64,000 bases of DNA from positions 186,001-250,000 of the forward strand of contig JAXMDA010000003.1 in assembly GCA_046349085.1 (NCBI GenBank). The letters are read 5' to 3'. The notes beneath the pieces were generated by a model. It did no database searches, was not told the DNA's origin, and saw nothing but the letters and a program-made list of their open reading frames with translations. This DNA comes from JAJXWB01 sp046349085. Lineage in GTDB: Bacteria; Pseudomonadota; Alphaproteobacteria; Rhizobiales; Beijerinckiaceae. The position numbers and the translations under genes are program-made. Each line of letters opens with the position of its first letter. Positions within the stretch are counted from its first letter, which is position 1. Positions 55,575 to 64,000 of the stretch are shown here, in pieces.

Positions 55575-57635
55575 GTGTCTTCGAAAGCGGTTTCACCAGC
55601 CTTGTTCGATCCGGCGATCATCCGCCGCGCGTCGATGGACGCCTTCCGCAAGCTTGACCCGCGCCGGCTCGCGCGCAACCCGGTCATCTTCGTGACGGAG
55701 GTCGTCTCGGCGGTCGTCACGCTGTTCTTCGTCCGCGACATCGCAACCGGTTCGCGCGAGGCGATGTTTACCGGCCAGATCGCCGTCTGGCTGTGGTTCA
55801 CTGTCCTGTTCGCCAATTTCGCCGAGGCCGTCGCCGAAGGGCGCGGCAAGGCGCAGGCTGACGCGCTGCGCAAGACGCGCACGGATACGCGCGCGAAACG
55901 GCTGATGGAGCCTGATCCGCGGTCTGGAAATCAACCGGCCGTGCAAGGCGTATCGGCGCTCGATCTCAAGGTCGGCGACATCGTGCTCGTCGAGGCAGGC
56001 GATCTCATTCCCGGCGACGGCGAAATTGTCGAAGGCGTCGCGTCGGTCAACGAGTCCGCGATCACGGGCGAGTCCGCGCCAGTCATCCGCGAATCCGGCG
56101 GCGATCGTTCGGCTGTCACTGGCGGCACGACAGTGTTGTCGGACTGGATCAAGGTTCGGATCACCGCCGCCCCGGGTTCGACCTTCATCGACCGGATGAT
56201 CGCATTGGTCGAAGGCGCGGAGCGTCAGAAGACTCCGAACGAACTGGCGCTCTCCATCCTGTTGTCCGGCCTGACGATCATATTTCTGATCGTCTGCGTG
56301 ACACTCTGGCCGCTCGCCGGCTATTCCGGCACGGCTCTGTCCGTCACCGTATTGATCGCGCTGCTCGTTTGCCTCATTCCGACGACCATCGGCGGCCTTC
56401 TCTCGGCCATCGGCATCGCTGGCATGGACCGCCTGATCCGCTTTAACGTCATTGCGACCTCGGGCCGCGCCGTCGAGGCGGCGGGCGACGTCGACACCCT
56501 GCTGCTCGACAAGACGGGCACGATTACCTTCGGCAATCGCATGGCCGACGAGTTCGTGGCCGTCCAGGGTGTTCAGGACCACGCGCTCGCCGAGGCGGCG
56601 CTGATATCGAGTCTGGCCGACGAGACGCCTGAAGGGCGCTCGATCGTCGCGCTTGCCCGCAGCAAATACCACGTTCGGGAAACCGAACTGTCGCAAGAGG
56701 CAAGGATCGTTCCGTTCACGGCGCAAACGCGCATTTCGGGCGTCGATCTGCCTGACCGGTCGCTGCGAAAGGGCGCCGTCGACGCAATCCTCGCCCAATC
56801 CGGGCTGACGATGCAGAGCGCCCCCGCGCAATTCCGGCAGGCGGTCGAACGCATTTCCCGCGCTGGCGGCACGCCGCTCGCGGTATCCGAAAACGGACGA
56901 CTGGTCGGCGTCGTCCATCTCAAGGACATCGTCAAACCCGACATCAAGCAGCGTTTCGCGGCGCTGCGCGCCATGGGCGTCAAGACCGTGATGGTGACAG
57001 GCGATAACCCCGTAACCGCAGCGGCAATTGCGTCCGAGGCCGGCGTCGACGATTTCATCGCGCAGGCGACCCCCGAGGACAAGCTCGCATACATCCGAAA
57101 GGAGCAGCATGGCGGACGTCTGATCGCCATGTGCGGCGACGGCACCAACGACGCGCCCGCGCTTGCGCAGGCTGACGTCGGCGTCGCAATGCAGACCGGG
57201 ACGCAGGCGGCGCGCGAGGCGGGCAACATGGTCGATCTCGATTCGAATCCGACCAAGCTGATCGAGATCGTCGAGATCGGCAAGCAACTCCTTATGACGC
57301 GCGGCTCGCTCACGACTTTCTCGATCGCCAACGACGTCGCCAAGTATTTCGCGATCATCCCGGCGCTGTTCGTCGTGACCTACCCGCAATTGCAGGCGCT
57401 CAACGTCATGAATCTCGGCTCGCCGCAGTCGGCGATCCTGTCCGCGGTGATCTTCAATGCGCTGATCATCATCGCGCTGATTCCGCTCGCGCTGAAAGGC
57501 GTCGCCTACCGCCCGGTCGGCGCCGCCGCGCTCCTGCGTCGCAACCTTCTGGTCTATGGCCTCGGCGGCCTCATCGTGCCGTTCGCCGGCATCAAGATCA
57601 TCGACCTCGTCGTATTCGCCCTGCATCTTGCCTAG
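55575..57635 (+). CDS. kdpB: KdpB, P-type ATPase subunit
   Basis: A 686-residue P-type ATPase from a GTG start 14 bp after kdpA. Asp312 in LLLDKTGTITFGN is the phosphorylated residue. SAITGESAPVIRESGGD (actuator TGES), and MCGDGTNDAPALAQADVGVA (hinge) are present. It powers K+ uptake by ATP hydrolysis. Confidence 0.96.
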   Translation: MSSKAVSPALFDPAIIRRASMDAFRKLDPRRLARNPVIFVTEVVSAVVTLFFVRDIATGSREAMFTGQIAVWLWFTVLFANFAEAVAEGRGKAQADALRKTRTDTRAKRLMEPDPRSGNQPAVQGVSALDLKVGDIVLVEAGDLIPGDGEIVEGVASVNESAITGESAPVIRESGGDRSAVTGGTTVLSDWIKVRITAAPGSTFIDRMIALVEGAERQKTPNELALSILLSGLTIIFLIVCVTLWPLAGYSGTALSVTVLIALLVCLIPTTIGGLLSAIGIAGMDRLIRFNVIATSGRAVEAAGDVDTLLLDKTGTITFGNRMADEFVAVQGVQDHALAEAALISSLADETPEGRSIVALARSKYHVRETELSQEARIVPFTAQTRISGVDLPDRSLRKGAVDAILAQSGLTMQSAPAQFRQAVERISRAGGTPLAVSENGRLVGVVHLKDIVKPDIKQRFAALRAMGVKTVMVTGDNPVTAAAIASEAGVDDFIAQATPEDKLAYIRKEQHGGRLIAMCGDGTNDAPALAQADVGVAMQTGTQAAREAGNMVDLDSNPTKLIEIVEIGKQLLMTRGSLTTFSIANDVAKYFAIIPALFVVTYPQLQALNVMNLGSPQSAILSAVIFNALIIIALIPLALKGVAYRPVGAAALLRRNLLVYGLGGLIVPFAGIKIIDLVVFALHLA

Positions 57636-57645
57636 GACAGGAGCC

Positions 57646-58242
57646 ATGTTGAACCAGATCCGCCCAGCGGCCGTCATGATCGTTCTCTTCACCGCCCTGA
57701 CGGGCGTCGGCTATCCGCTCGCTATCACTGGCATAGCGCAGGTCGCGATGCGGTCCGAGGCGAACGGCAGCCTCATTGCGAGGAACGGAACGATTGTCGG
57801 TTCCGCGTTGATCGGCCAGAACTTCGTCTCGGAGAAGTATTTCCACGGCCGCCCCTCCGCAACCAGCGCGCCCGATCCGCAAGATTCGTCCAAGACGGTC
57901 GATGCGCCCTACAACGCGGCGAATTCATCCGGCTCGAATTTGGGGCCCGTTTCACAGAAACTGGTTGACCGCGTGAAGGGCGACGTCGCGGCGCTCGGCG
58001 GCGGGCCTGACAAGGCCGTTCCCGGAGATTCGGTGACGACCTCAGCTTCTGGACTCGATCCCCACATCTCGCCGGCGTATGCTTTGTTACAGGTTTCGCG
58101 GGTCGCCTCGGCGCGTGGACTTGGGGAGGACGAGGTTCGACGTCTGGTGGAGCGGAGAACCGAAACGCCGTTCCTTGGCTTGTTCGGCGAGCCGCGGGTC
58201 AACCTGTTGATGCTGAACCTCGACCTGGATCGCGGCTCTTGA
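57646..58242 (+). CDS. kdpC: KdpC, assembly subunit of the Kdp ATPase
   Basis: A 198-residue protein with one N-terminal membrane helix (ATG at 57646, 10 bp after kdpB) and the motifs GSALIGQNFVSEKYFHGRPS and DPHISPAYALLQVSRVA. It is thought to help ATP binding and assembly of KdpAB. Confidence 0.95.
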   Translation: MLNQIRPAAVMIVLFTALTGVGYPLAITGIAQVAMRSEANGSLIARNGTIVGSALIGQNFVSEKYFHGRPSATSAPDPQDSSKTVDAPYNAANSSGSNLGPVSQKLVDRVKGDVAALGGGPDKAVPGDSVTTSASGLDPHISPAYALLQVSRVASARGLGEDEVRRLVERRTETPFLGLFGEPRVNLLMLNLDLDRGS

Positions 58243-58254
58243 AATCGGATTGCA

Positions 58255-60960
58255 ATGGCCGTTTCTCACGAGAGAGACAACCGACCCGATCCTGACAGTC
58301 TGCTCGCGGTCGCGCGGCGGGAGGGACGCGGCAAGCTCAAGATATTCCTCGGAGCGGCGCCGGGGGTCGGCAAGACCTACGCAATGCTCTCGGGCGCGCG
58401 CCGGCTGGCGCGCGAGGGCGCCAACATCGTGATTGGCCTGGTCGAAACGCATGGCCGCGCCGAAACGATAGCGCTGCTCGAAGGGCTCGAAATCCTGCCG
58501 CGGCGAAATGTCGACTATCGCGGTCGGACGATCGACGAATTCGATATTGACGGCGCGCTGGCGCGCAAGCCGGCGCTGATCGTCGTCGACGAGCTCGCGC
58601 ACACCAACGCGCCGGAAAGCCGCCATCCGAAGCGGTATCAGGATATCGAGGAACTGCTGCGCGCCGGCATCGATGTCTGGACGGCGGTCAATATCCAGCA
58701 CCTCGAGAGCCTCGCCGACGTCGTTTCAAGGATCACGGGCGTACGCATTCGCGAGACGGTGCCGGACACCGTTCTGGAGAAGGCGGACGAGGTCGTCGTC
58801 GTCGACATTACGCCGACGGAACTCCTGCAGCGGCTGAAGGAAGGCAAGGTTTACCTGCCCGAGAATGCGCAGCGGGCTGCCGAGGGGTTCTTCAAGGTCG
58901 GCAATATAACGGCGCTGCGCGAACTCGCCCTGCGACGAACGGCCGACCGGGTCGACGACCAGATGGTCGATTACCTGCGCCAGAATGCAGTTCAGGGGGC
59001 CTGGCCGACGGCGGAACGTATTCTGGTCTGCATCGGCCCGGATATCGCGTCCGAAAACCTGATCCGCTCGGCCAGCCGCATGGCGGCCGGTCTCAACGCG
59101 TCCTGGATTGCGGTCACGCTCGAGCGGCACGCCGGGCAGACGACCAATGAAGCCGCCTTGAGGCAGCTCGAAGAAAACCTCAGACTCGCCGAACGGCTCG
59201 GCGGCGAGGTTCACCGGCTGCTCGCGCGCGATCTTGTAGACGAACTTCTGCGGTTCGCCCGCAAGGAAAACATCACCCAGATATTCGTCAATCGGTCGCG
59301 CGGCGGCCTGCTCTCGCGCATCCGCAACCGGACGCTGGCGTTCGGACTTATCCGGAGAGCCCAGGATATCGCCATTCATGTGCTGGCCGGCGAGGCCAAG
59401 CCGCAGCGCTGGACCTGGCCGGCGATCGCGACGCCGCGCTCGCGCGTTCTGGCGGGACTGCTGACCGCTGCCGGCTCGGTCGCCTGCGCGGTCCTCGTCG
59501 GCGAGGTCGCGAGCGCGCATCTGCGATTGCCGAATCTGTCGATGATCTTTCTGGCTGCGGTGCTTGGCAGCGCAATGACATTCGGCGTCGCCTCGGCGAT
59601 CACGGCCGCCTTGCTCTCGTTCCTTGCATACAATTTCTTCTTCATCCCCCCGCACTACACGCTGACGATTGCGGAGCCGCACGAACTGTTCGCGCTGCTT
59701 ATTTTCTTGCTGGTCGCGGTTCTCACCGGCGGACTTGCCGGCCGCGTTCGCGAAGAAGCATCGAACGCGCGACAGCGTGCGATCACGACCCAGAGCCTTT
59801 ACGATTTCGCGCGCAAGCTGTCTGGAATCGCGCGGCTTGACGACGTGTTGTGGGTGTTCGCTTCGCAGGTGGCGGGCGTCTTCAAGACGCAGGCGATCAT
59901 CCTGCTGCCGCGCGACGGCGATCTCGAGATTCGCGCGGCATTTCCGCCCGAAGACACGCTCGGCCCCGCGGAATGGGGCGCGGCCCAATGGGCGTTCAAG
60001 CACGGCGAGCCCGCAGGAGCAGGTCTCGGAACGCTCCCGAACGCCAAGTATCAGTTCCATCCCCTCCGTACGTCACAAGGCACGATTGGAGTGATCGCTG
60101 TCGAGCCGCGCGCAGACGCCCGAACGCTCACCGCCGAGCAGGAGCGCGTGCTCGCTGCGTTGAGCGACCAGGCGTCCATCTCGATCGAGCGCACGTTCCT
60201 GGTCGAAGAGGCGGCGAAGACCGCGGCCTTCGTCGAGAAGGAGAGGCTCAGGAACGCCCTCCTCTCGTCCCTGTCGCACGATCTTCGAACGCCGCTCTCG
60301 TCTGTTCTCGGATCGGTCACGACCTTGCGCCAGTTCGGCGCGAAGCTGTCCGATGGGGACAAGGACGACCTCCTTCTGACCATCGAACAGGAATCGCGTC
60401 GTCTCGCGCGTTTTGTGTCGAACCTCTTCGACATGACCCGCGTCGAGTCCGGAGCCCTGGACATCAAGCACGAACTGGTCGACGTCGGCGACGCGATCAC
60501 AGGCGCGGTTTCCCGTGCGCGGAAGGCGTTTCCGGATCGGCAGATTGGCGTGCGCGTGGCAGGCGACCTGCCGCTTATTCGCGGCGATGGCCCGCTACTC
60601 GAGCAGGTCTTCTTCAACCTGCTCGACAATGCCGACAAATACGTCCCGAAGAGCGGTGCGACCAAGATCGGCGCGTCGCTGCGCGGCAACGAGATCGTTG
60701 CAACCGTCGAGGACGACGGGCCGGGCGTGCCGCCCGACCGCCTCGAACTGATTTTCGAGAAGTTCTACAGGGGTCAGGCCGACGACGGCCGGCCCCCCGG
60801 CACGGGCTTGGGTCTTGCGATCTGCAAGGGAGTGATCGAAGCGATGGACGGGTCGATCCATGCTGAAAGTCCGATCTCGCAAGGTCGCGGCCTCAGGATC
60901 CGGATCACATTGCCGAGCGCCCGGATTTCTGACGCCCAGGCCGAAACACTGGAAGGCTGA
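58255..60960 (+). CDS. kdpD: KdpD, potassium-responsive sensor histidine kinase
   Basis: A 901-residue membrane kinase. Residues 1-220 form the KdpD N-terminal domain with Walker A FLGAAPGVGKTYAML (31-45). A Usp-like domain spans about 250-370, four helices of DUF4118 about 400-500 (LAYNFFFIPPHYTLTIAEPH), a GAF domain about 525-650, and the kinase core has His675 in SLSHDLRTPLSSV, then NLLDNADKY and GTGLGLAICKGV. It phosphorylates KdpE when K+ is limiting. The kinase gene follows kdpC by 12 bp. Confidence 0.95.
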   Translation: MAVSHERDNRPDPDSLLAVARREGRGKLKIFLGAAPGVGKTYAMLSGARRLAREGANIVIGLVETHGRAETIALLEGLEILPRRNVDYRGRTIDEFDIDGALARKPALIVVDELAHTNAPESRHPKRYQDIEELLRAGIDVWTAVNIQHLESLADVVSRITGVRIRETVPDTVLEKADEVVVVDITPTELLQRLKEGKVYLPENAQRAAEGFFKVGNITALRELALRRTADRVDDQMVDYLRQNAVQGAWPTAERILVCIGPDIASENLIRSASRMAAGLNASWIAVTLERHAGQTTNEAALRQLEENLRLAERLGGEVHRLLARDLVDELLRFARKENITQIFVNRSRGGLLSRIRNRTLAFGLIRRAQDIAIHVLAGEAKPQRWTWPAIATPRSRVLAGLLTAAGSVACAVLVGEVASAHLRLPNLSMIFLAAVLGSAMTFGVASAITAALLSFLAYNFFFIPPHYTLTIAEPHELFALLIFLLVAVLTGGLAGRVREEASNARQRAITTQSLYDFARKLSGIARLDDVLWVFASQVAGVFKTQAIILLPRDGDLEIRAAFPPEDTLGPAEWGAAQWAFKHGEPAGAGLGTLPNAKYQFHPLRTSQGTIGVIAVEPRADARTLTAEQERVLAALSDQASISIERTFLVEEAAKTAAFVEKERLRNALLSSLSHDLRTPLSSVLGSVTTLRQFGAKLSDGDKDDLLLTIEQESRRLARFVSNLFDMTRVESGALDIKHELVDVGDAITGAVSRARKAFPDRQIGVRVAGDLPLIRGDGPLLEQVFFNLLDNADKYVPKSGATKIGASLRGNEIVATVEDDGPGVPPDRLELIFEKFYRGQADDGRPPGTGLGLAICKGVIEAMDGSIHAESPISQGRGLRIRITLPSARISDAQAETLEG

Positions 60961-60965
60961 TCCTC

Positions 60966-61655
60966 ATGCCCGCCGCAAAAATCCTGGTCGTCGACGACGA
61001 GCCGCAAATCCATCGCTTCCTGAAGCCGAGCCTCGCCGTCGCCGGCTACGACGTCGTGAGCGCAATGAACGGCGCCCAGGCGCTTGAGGCGCTGCAGAAT
61101 GCACCGGACCTGGTGGTTCTCGATCTCGGCCTCCCCGATATTGATGGCAAGGATGTCATCAAGAAGGTGCGCGACAGGAGCCAGATCCCCATCGTCGTCC
61201 TGTCGGCGCGCGATCACGAGGAAGAAAAGGTGCAGGCCCTCGATCTCGGCGCCGACGATTACGTCAACAAGCCATTCGGCATCGGCGAGCTCATGGCCAG
61301 AATACGCACCGCCCTCCGGCGTAACGTCATGCTGGCCGGGGAGACGGCCGTCTACAAGAATGGCGATCTCGTGGTCGACACGCTCGCACATCGCGTGACG
61401 CTGAAGGGACAGCAGATCAAACTCACTCCGAAGGAATTCGATCTGCTGGAGCTTCTGGTGCGACATGCCGGACGCGTCATGACGCATCGGCAAATCCTGT
61501 CGAAGGTCTGGGGACCGGCCCATGTCGACGACGCGCAATATCTGCGCGTCTTCGTCCGCAAGCTCAGGCAGAAGCTCGAAGGCGACGAAGCGGAGTCGCG
61601 CTTTATCCTGACAGAGCCAGGGGTCGGCTATCGCCTCGCCTGGCAGCAAGAATGA
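60966..61655 (+). CDS. kdpE: KdpE, OmpR-family response regulator
   Basis: A 229-residue regulator. Receiver residues include the acidic pair in LVVDDEPQIHRFL, phosphorylation site Asp53 in LVVLDLGLPDID, and Lys in DDYVNKPFG. The C-terminal winged helix has VRHAGRVMTHRQILSKVWG. It would activate kdp from the direct-repeat box at 53542-53557 and perhaps the DUF4118/GAF gene from the same kind of box at 13608-13623. Confidence 0.95.
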   Translation: MPAAKILVVDDEPQIHRFLKPSLAVAGYDVVSAMNGAQALEALQNAPDLVVLDLGLPDIDGKDVIKKVRDRSQIPIVVLSARDHEEEKVQALDLGADDYVNKPFGIGELMARIRTALRRNVMLAGETAVYKNGDLVVDTLAHRVTLKGQQIKLTPKEFDLLELLVRHAGRVMTHRQILSKVWGPAHVDDAQYLRVFVRKLRQKLEGDEAESRFILTEPGVGYRLAWQQE

Positions 61656-61792
61656 ACGCGCGGACGCCACGCCCGCCGCCGGCCTGAATCGTTCGGCTTT
61701 GACCAGCCGGGCAAAGGAACAATAATGAGCGACCTGCACAGGCAGAGAGGCTCCTTTGCGCGCCCTCTGGCCGGTCCGATGTGGAAATAGCC

Positions 61793-62974
61793 ATGTGGTC
61801 TCGCCTGCTCATTTGCGCCCTGTTCCTGCTGCCCACGCGGGCCATGGCCGGCGTCAAGGAGAAGGTCGCGGCGCTGGCGCCGGCGGGGCTGGTGCTCGTG
61901 GTGGACGCACAGGGCGCCGAACTGGTCGCGCAAAATGCAGACCAGCCCTTCGTCCCCGCCTCCGTCGCCAAGCTCGTAACCGCCTGGCTGGCGCTTGAGT
62001 CGCTGGGCAAGGACTACCGCTTCGAGACGCGCTTCTATCTGGACGACAAGAGGATGTTGTACGTGCGCGGCGGCGGCGACCCATTCCTGGTCTCCGAAGA
62101 GCTTGCGATGCTCGCGAAAGAGCTGGTCGCGGCGACCGGCAAGGCGCCGCTCGCCGGCATCGTGCTCGACGCGAGCTACTATCCCGCCGATCTGCGCATC
62201 CCTGGCATCGAGGACACAACGGAATCCTATGACGCGCTGAATTCCGCCCTGGCGGTGAACTTCAACACGATCTACGCCGTCCACCGCGGCAAGAGCGTCA
62301 CCTCCGCGGAGAAGCAGACCCCGATCACGCCGCTGGCGATCAGCCAGTTCCGCAAGCGCGCGCCCAAGGGTCGCGATCGCATCAGCCTGGCGCAGGATCC
62401 CGCGCTGAGCCTGCGCTACGCCGGCGAACTGCTCGCCGCGTTCATCGAGAAAGCCGGCGGCAGCGTGAAGGGGCAGATTGCGACCGGGTCGACGCCCGCG
62501 GGCCTCGCGCCGGTCTATGTGCACCGACAGTCGCGCCCGCTGTCGGAGGTCCTTCACGCGCTGCTCATCGGTTCGAACAACTACGTCGCCAATCAGGTGT
62601 TTCTGGAGACCGGCGCCCACCGTCTCGGCGCGCCGGTCAGCCTCGGCAAGTCGCTGACCGTGGCGAACGAGATGCTCGCTGCGCACGATCTCGCGCAATC
62701 AATCCACCTCGAGGAAGGTTCGGGCATCAGCCGCGACAATCATTTCACGGCGCGCGGTCTCGCGAAGGTGCTCGGCCTGTTTGCGCCCCACGCCAACCTG
62801 CTCAAGCGCGGCAAGGGCGCCGCGTACAAGACAGGCACCCTCGACGGCGTGCGTACGCTTGCGGGATACGCCGACACGTCCAGGCACGGAAAGGTGCGTT
62901 TCGTGATCTCACTGAAGGGCAACGACAGCGAACTGCGCTTCCGCCTGCTGCGGGCGATCCAGGCCGCGCTATAG
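61793..62974 (+). CDS. dacB: D-alanyl-D-alanine carboxypeptidase/endopeptidase (PBP4, S13 family)
   Basis: A 393-residue penicillin-binding protein. A GTG four codons upstream is an alternative start. Signal peptide residues 1-19 (FLLPTRAMAG). The three active-site motifs are present: SxxK as Ser57-Val-Ala-Lys60 in PASVAKLVT, SxN in IGSNNYVANQ and KTG in AAYKTGTLDGV. It trims or cleaves peptidoglycan cross-links in the periplasm. Not linked in function to the kdp genes upstream as far as can be seen. Confidence 0.9.
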   Translation: MWSRLLICALFLLPTRAMAGVKEKVAALAPAGLVLVVDAQGAELVAQNADQPFVPASVAKLVTAWLALESLGKDYRFETRFYLDDKRMLYVRGGGDPFLVSEELAMLAKELVAATGKAPLAGIVLDASYYPADLRIPGIEDTTESYDALNSALAVNFNTIYAVHRGKSVTSAEKQTPITPLAISQFRKRAPKGRDRISLAQDPALSLRYAGELLAAFIEKAGGSVKGQIATGSTPAGLAPVYVHRQSRPLSEVLHALLIGSNNYVANQVFLETGAHRLGAPVSLGKSLTVANEMLAAHDLAQSIHLEEGSGISRDNHFTARGLAKVLGLFAPHANLLKRGKGAAYKTGTLDGVRTLAGYADTSRHGKVRFVISLKGNDSELRFRLLRAIQAAL

Positions 62975-63016
62975 CGGCTCTGACGCGAGTTGCCTGAACC
63001 CAGGTCAATGCGCAGG

Positions 63017-63057
63017 CCGCACAAGCCCGGCCCATCGACCGCGGTAGGCTTGTGCGG
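63017..63057. terminator. Hairpin between convergent dacB and apbE
   Basis: CCGCACAAGCC (63017-63027) and GGCTTGTGCGG (63047-63057) pair perfectly over 11 bp with a 19-base loop. There is no T-run. It may separate the two convergent units. Confidence 0.45.
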
Positions 63058-63160
63058 GGCGCCAAGTGTCGAGACTCTCGCTCATCTCGGCGACGCCGCC
63101 CCCGGCCCCGCAACTCCGTTTCGCGAACCGACCCGGACACCACGAGGTCATCCGAGCATT

Positions 63161-64000
63161 CTAAATTGCCGCCTTGGCGACCCTGCGTATCAAGGATGTT
63201 TGGTCAACTACCAGCGCGTAATCCGCGCGACCAGCGCTTAACGCCCGCGCGATCTGGTCTTGTCCAAGCAGCGAGCAGGCGGTTGAGAGCGCATCCGCTG
63301 TGGTCGCGTCGTCGGCCACGATGCTGACGCTCCGGTACAGCGTCGCGCACTGCCCGTTGCGCGGATCAAAGAGATGGTTGAACCGTCCGGTCGGCTCGAA
63401 CTGAAAGCCGTAGGCGCCCGAAGTCGCAACCGCCTTGTCGGCAAGATTCAACTCCGCGCAGGATCGGGCAGGATCGGAAGGGTCGGCAATGCCGATGCGC
63501 CAGGGCGCGCCCTCCTGCTTACCCCCGACCGCGCGGGTCTCGCCCATGTCGACCAGGGCATGCGTCACGCCGCCATTGCGCAGAATATCGACGACGCGAT
63601 CGGAGATGTAGCCCTGCGCAATGCCGTTCAGCGTCAGCGCCATGCCTTTGGGCATCGAAATGCGATCGGCCCCGACGCGCACCCGGCGACAGTCCACGAG
63701 ATCGAGCGCGGCGCGAACGCGTTCCTGCGGCGGCCCTGCGGGGTCTGCATCCTCCTGCGAAAAATGTTCGGAGTACAGCGACCAGAGCGGCTGCACGCTC
63801 ACATCGAACGCGCCTTCCGTCGCCTCGTGCAAGGTCGCCGCCCGGCGCAGCAGGCCAACCAGTTCCGGCGGAGGCGTTTCGAGAAAACCGGACCGGTTCA
63901 GCCGCGCGAGATCGGAATCGGGTTTGTAGAGACTGAAGATGCGTTCGAGCCGGCGCGTTCCCGCCGCGACCGCGTCGATCAGCGCGTCAGCCGCCGCAGG
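63161..64000 (-). CDS. apbE: FAD:protein FMN transferase ApbE, N-terminus cut by window edge
   Basis: The frame is open to the right edge, leaving the last 279 residues. Visible family features are ERIFSLYKPDSDLARLNRSG, EGAFDVSVQPLWSLY, LTLNGIAQGYISDRV and VDMGETRAVGG, and HLFDPRNGQ near the Mg-binding region, then VADDATTADALSTACSLLG. It attaches FMN to Thr residues of exported respiratory proteins (RnfG/NqrC type or flavin-based reductases). The partner is not visible here. Confidence 0.88.
   Translation of the reverse strand, partial: PAAADALIDAVAAGTRRLERIFSLYKPDSDLARLNRSGFLETPPPELVGLLRRAATLHEATEGAFDVSVQPLWSLYSEHFSQEDADPAGPPQERVRAALDLVDCRRVRVGADRISMPKGMALTLNGIAQGYISDRVVDILRNGGVTHALVDMGETRAVGGKQEGAPWRIGIADPSDPARSCAELNLADKAVATSGAYGFQFEPTGRFNHLFDPRNGQCATLYRSVSIVADDATTADALSTACSLLGQDQIARALSAGRADYALVVDQTSLIRRVAKAAI

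Noticed and set aside
61711..61759. 8-bp inverted repeat GCAAAGGA/TCCTTTGC between kdpE and dacB
   Set aside because: Too short for the 33-base loop to be convincing as a terminator or operator.

Overview
The window is GC-rich, with codon use, overlapping ATGA start/stop junctions and gene families typical of Alphaproteobacteria. The best guess is a member of the Hyphomicrobiales (Beijerinckiaceae/Methylocystaceae-like), because of the Omp25-type barrels, DUF4118 proteins and ECF/anti-sigma/subtilase cassette. Genus cannot be decided, and no rRNA or tRNA gene was seen. The dominant theme is lithotrophic sulfur oxidation. A complete reverse (oxidative) dissimilatory sulfite reductase operon, a sulfide:quinone oxidoreductase, a cytoplasmic sulfite dehydrogenase SoeABC, sulfur carriers and persulfide-type regulators lie between about 17 and 53.5 kb.

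Layout. 1-2.7 kb (minus): subtilisin-like protease (cut by the left edge), anti-sigma factor and ECF sigma factor. 2.8-8.4 kb: envelope genes, namely a small secreted protein, a two-barrel outer-membrane protein, an HtrA/DegP protease, a secreted protein built from nineteen 14-residue repeats, and a small secreted protein. 8.7-13.5 kb: an RND efflux operon whose adaptor gene is frameshifted. 13.8-16.7 kb: a KdpD-like DUF4118/GAF protein and the Kup potassium transporter. 17.0-19.7 kb: a FadL-type outer-membrane protein and a YeeE/YedE sulfur transporter. 20.1-25.5 kb: a second RND pair divergent from an ArsR/DUF2892 operon, then a second ArsR gene. 25.6-40.7 kb (minus): dsrABEFHCMKLJOPN followed by cysG, mrp and a cysteine-less dsrC homologue. 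40.9-42.6 kb: a TauD-like dioxygenase with two tiny coupled genes, and a second odd DsrC homologue. 42.9-53.5 kb (plus): sqr, two sulP genes, soeABC, dsrE2 and tusA. 53.6-61.7 kb: kdpFABCDE with an extra 27-residue membrane peptide. 61.8-64 kb: a PBP4-type carboxypeptidase and the 3' part of apbE.

How the parts fit. Sulfide is oxidised by SQR. Persulfide sulfur would be handed through TusA/DsrE2 to DsrEFH, then to DsrC. DsrAB with DsrL oxidises it to sulfite, with electrons passing through DsrMKJOP. SoeABC oxidises sulfite to sulfate in the cytoplasm, and the SulP pair, translationally coupled to soeA, is a plausible anion exit route. Siroheme for DsrAB comes from CysG and is amidated by DsrN.

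The most interesting result is a shared intergenic motif, CGAATATNAKRA. It occurs once upstream of each of six sulfur-related units: the fadL-like gene, the arsR/RND divergon, the second arsR, the dsrA/tauD divergon, sqr, and dsrE2-tusA. Two ArsR proteins encoded here carry the cysteine pair, 66 residues apart, expected of SqrR/BigR persulfide sensors. Together they suggest one sulfide-responsive regulon. A separate direct-repeat box is shared by kdp and the DUF4118/GAF gene, suggesting common KdpE control.
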